Shown in pieces: positions 62,936 to 64,000 of a stretch of 64,000 bases of DNA. This DNA comes from Bimastos eiseni. Lineage: Eukaryota > Annelida > Clitellata > Crassiclitellata > Lumbricidae. Location: positions 10,888,530-10,952,529 of the forward strand of contig OY365822.1 in NCBI GenBank assembly GCA_959347315.1. The letters are read 5' to 3'. Position 1 is the first letter of the stretch; every line of letters starts with the position of its first letter. The notes beneath the pieces are model-generated. The model was given only the letters and a program-made list of their open reading frames with translations, was not told the DNA's origin and did no database searches. The position numbers and the translations under genes are program-made.

Positions 62936-64000
62936 AGGTAACTTACCATCATCACAACAATACATTGCGTTGACTGGTATTATATAATTTGTGTCTAGTA
63001 AAAGGTAACTTACCATCATCACAACAATCTATTGTGTTGACTGGTAGAATATAATTTGGGTCTAATAAAAGGTAACTTACCATCATCACAAATATCCATT
63101 GTGTTGACTGGTATAATAAAATTTGCATCAAATCAAAGGTAACTTACCATCATCAGAAATATCCATCGTGCTAACTGGTATAAAATAATTTGGATCTAAT
63201 CAAAGGTAACTTACCATCATCACAAATATCCAATGTGTTGACTTGCATAATATAATTTGCATCAAACCAAAGGCAACTTTCCTTTATCACATTAATCCAT
63301 CATGCTCATTGAGATAATATAATTTGCATCTTATAAAAGGTAACTTACCATCATCTCAACAATCCAGTGCATTGACTGGTATAATATAATTTGTGTCTAA
63401 TAAAAGGTAACTTACCATCATCACCACAATCCATTGCATTGAATGGTATAATATAATTTGCTTCTAATTAAAGGTAAATCACCATCATCACAACAACCCA
63501 TTGTGTTAACTGGTATTATATAATTTGCAACTAATAAAAGGTAACTTACCATTATCACAACATTCTACTTTGTCGACTGGTATAATATAATTTGCATCTA
63601 ATAAAAGGTAACTTACAATCATCACAACAATCCATTGCATTGACTGGTAAAATATATTTTGCATACAATAAAAGGTAACATACCATCATCACAACAATCC
63701 ATTGCATTGACTGGTATAATATAATTAGCATCCAATAAGAGGTAACTTACCCTTATTACATGAATCTATCCTGCTGACTGGTATAGTATAATTTGCATCT
63801 AATAAAAGGTAACTTACCATCATCACAACAATCCATTGCGTTGACTGGTATAATATAGTTTGCATCCAACAAAAGGTAACTTACCATCATCACAACAATC
63901 CATTGTGTTGACTGGTATAATATAATTTGCATCCAATTGGAGGTGACTTACCCTAATTACATTAATCCATCGTGCTGACTGGTAAAATATAACTTGCATC

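Larger units (their letters stand above)
27901..64000. repeat. 67-bp satellite array, right domain with higher-order repeats
   Basis: 36 kb of continuous 67-bp monomers, with no gene and no other mobile element. Three monomer classes recur in ordered blocks: a CATCTAATAAAAGG / ACAACAATCCATTG class, a CATCCAATCAGAAG / ATTATACCATCGTGCTGACAGG class, and a CATCAAATCAAAGG / ACAAATATCCATTG class. Also recurrent are TTCTACTTTGTCGACTGG, TTACATGAATCTATCCTG and CATGCTCATTGAG variants that are absent or rare in the left domain. The sequence runs to the end of the window without leaving the array. Confidence 0.95.

Noticed and set aside
1..64000. CRISPR array
   Set aside because: Regular spacing is present, but the whole 67-bp unit repeats with no unique spacers, and the rest of the window is eukaryotic.
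1..64000. Bacterial-type promoters (TTGACT followed by TATAAT in most monomers)
   Set aside because: The two hexamers are only 2 bp apart, not about 17, and the DNA is eukaryotic satellite.
1..64000. CENP-B box or telomere repeats within the satellite
   Set aside because: No TTCG-N4-A-N2-CGGG pattern was seen in the monomer classes, and no TTAGG or TTAGGG runs were noticed.

Overview
This window is eukaryotic, almost certainly metazoan, repetitive DNA. No host gene is visible in it. About 52 kb is one AT-rich satellite built on a 67-bp monomer, roughly 776 monomers by division. The other 12 kb is two copies of one 5,999-bp Ty3/Gypsy-type LTR retrotransposon. The metazoan assignment rests on a long-monomer satellite, Metaviridae-type gag-pol, and a primer binding site that matches metazoan tRNA-Lys(CTT) over 18 nt as I recall that tRNA. 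Species and taxon below Metazoa cannot be read from the sequence. A satellite block of this size suggests constitutive heterochromatin (pericentromeric, centromeric or subtelomeric), which is inference.

Layout: 1-2641 satellite; 2642-8640 retrotransposon copy 1; 8641-18924 satellite; 18925-24923 retrotransposon copy 2; 24924-64000 satellite. The two elements are not independent insertions. A block of about 9.97 kb (about 1541-11514, element plus satellite flanks on both sides) recurs at about 17824-27797 with a constant offset of 16,283 bp and only a few substitutions that I could find. Further nested duplications in the left part have offsets of 12,961 bp and 4,252 bp, so it is a mosaic of recent unequal exchanges.

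The satellite falls into two domains. The left domain (1 to about 27,900) is a loosely ordered mixture of monomer variants. The right domain (about 27,900-64,000) carries clear higher-order repeats: a 13-monomer unit of about 870 bp in three tandem copies at 27901-30510, a 2,544-bp tandem duplication at about 38978-44065, a 4,350-bp tandem duplication at about 43048-51747 with a partial third copy, and local 4- to 5-monomer duplications near 59.7-62.9 kb. Most monomers carry an octamer (ATTTGCAT), an 11-bp near-palindrome (GGTAACTTACC) and, in one class, AATAAA.

The retrotransposon has LTRs of 599 bp (5') and 428 bp (3'), a tRNA-Lys PBS, gag with a capsid-like region and two CCHC knuckles, protease, reverse transcriptase, RNase H, and an HHCC/DD35E integrase with a GPY/F-like tail. 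It has no env and no chromodomain. Its reading frame is broken at the same places in both copies, so neither can make a full Gag-Pol. The LTRs differ by about 10 substitutions outside a 28-bp internal minisatellite, and that minisatellite differs by six units between the LTRs. The two element copies look identical in every reading frame compared. The insertion is therefore old, and the duplication that copied it is recent (or an assembly artefact, which needs excluding).
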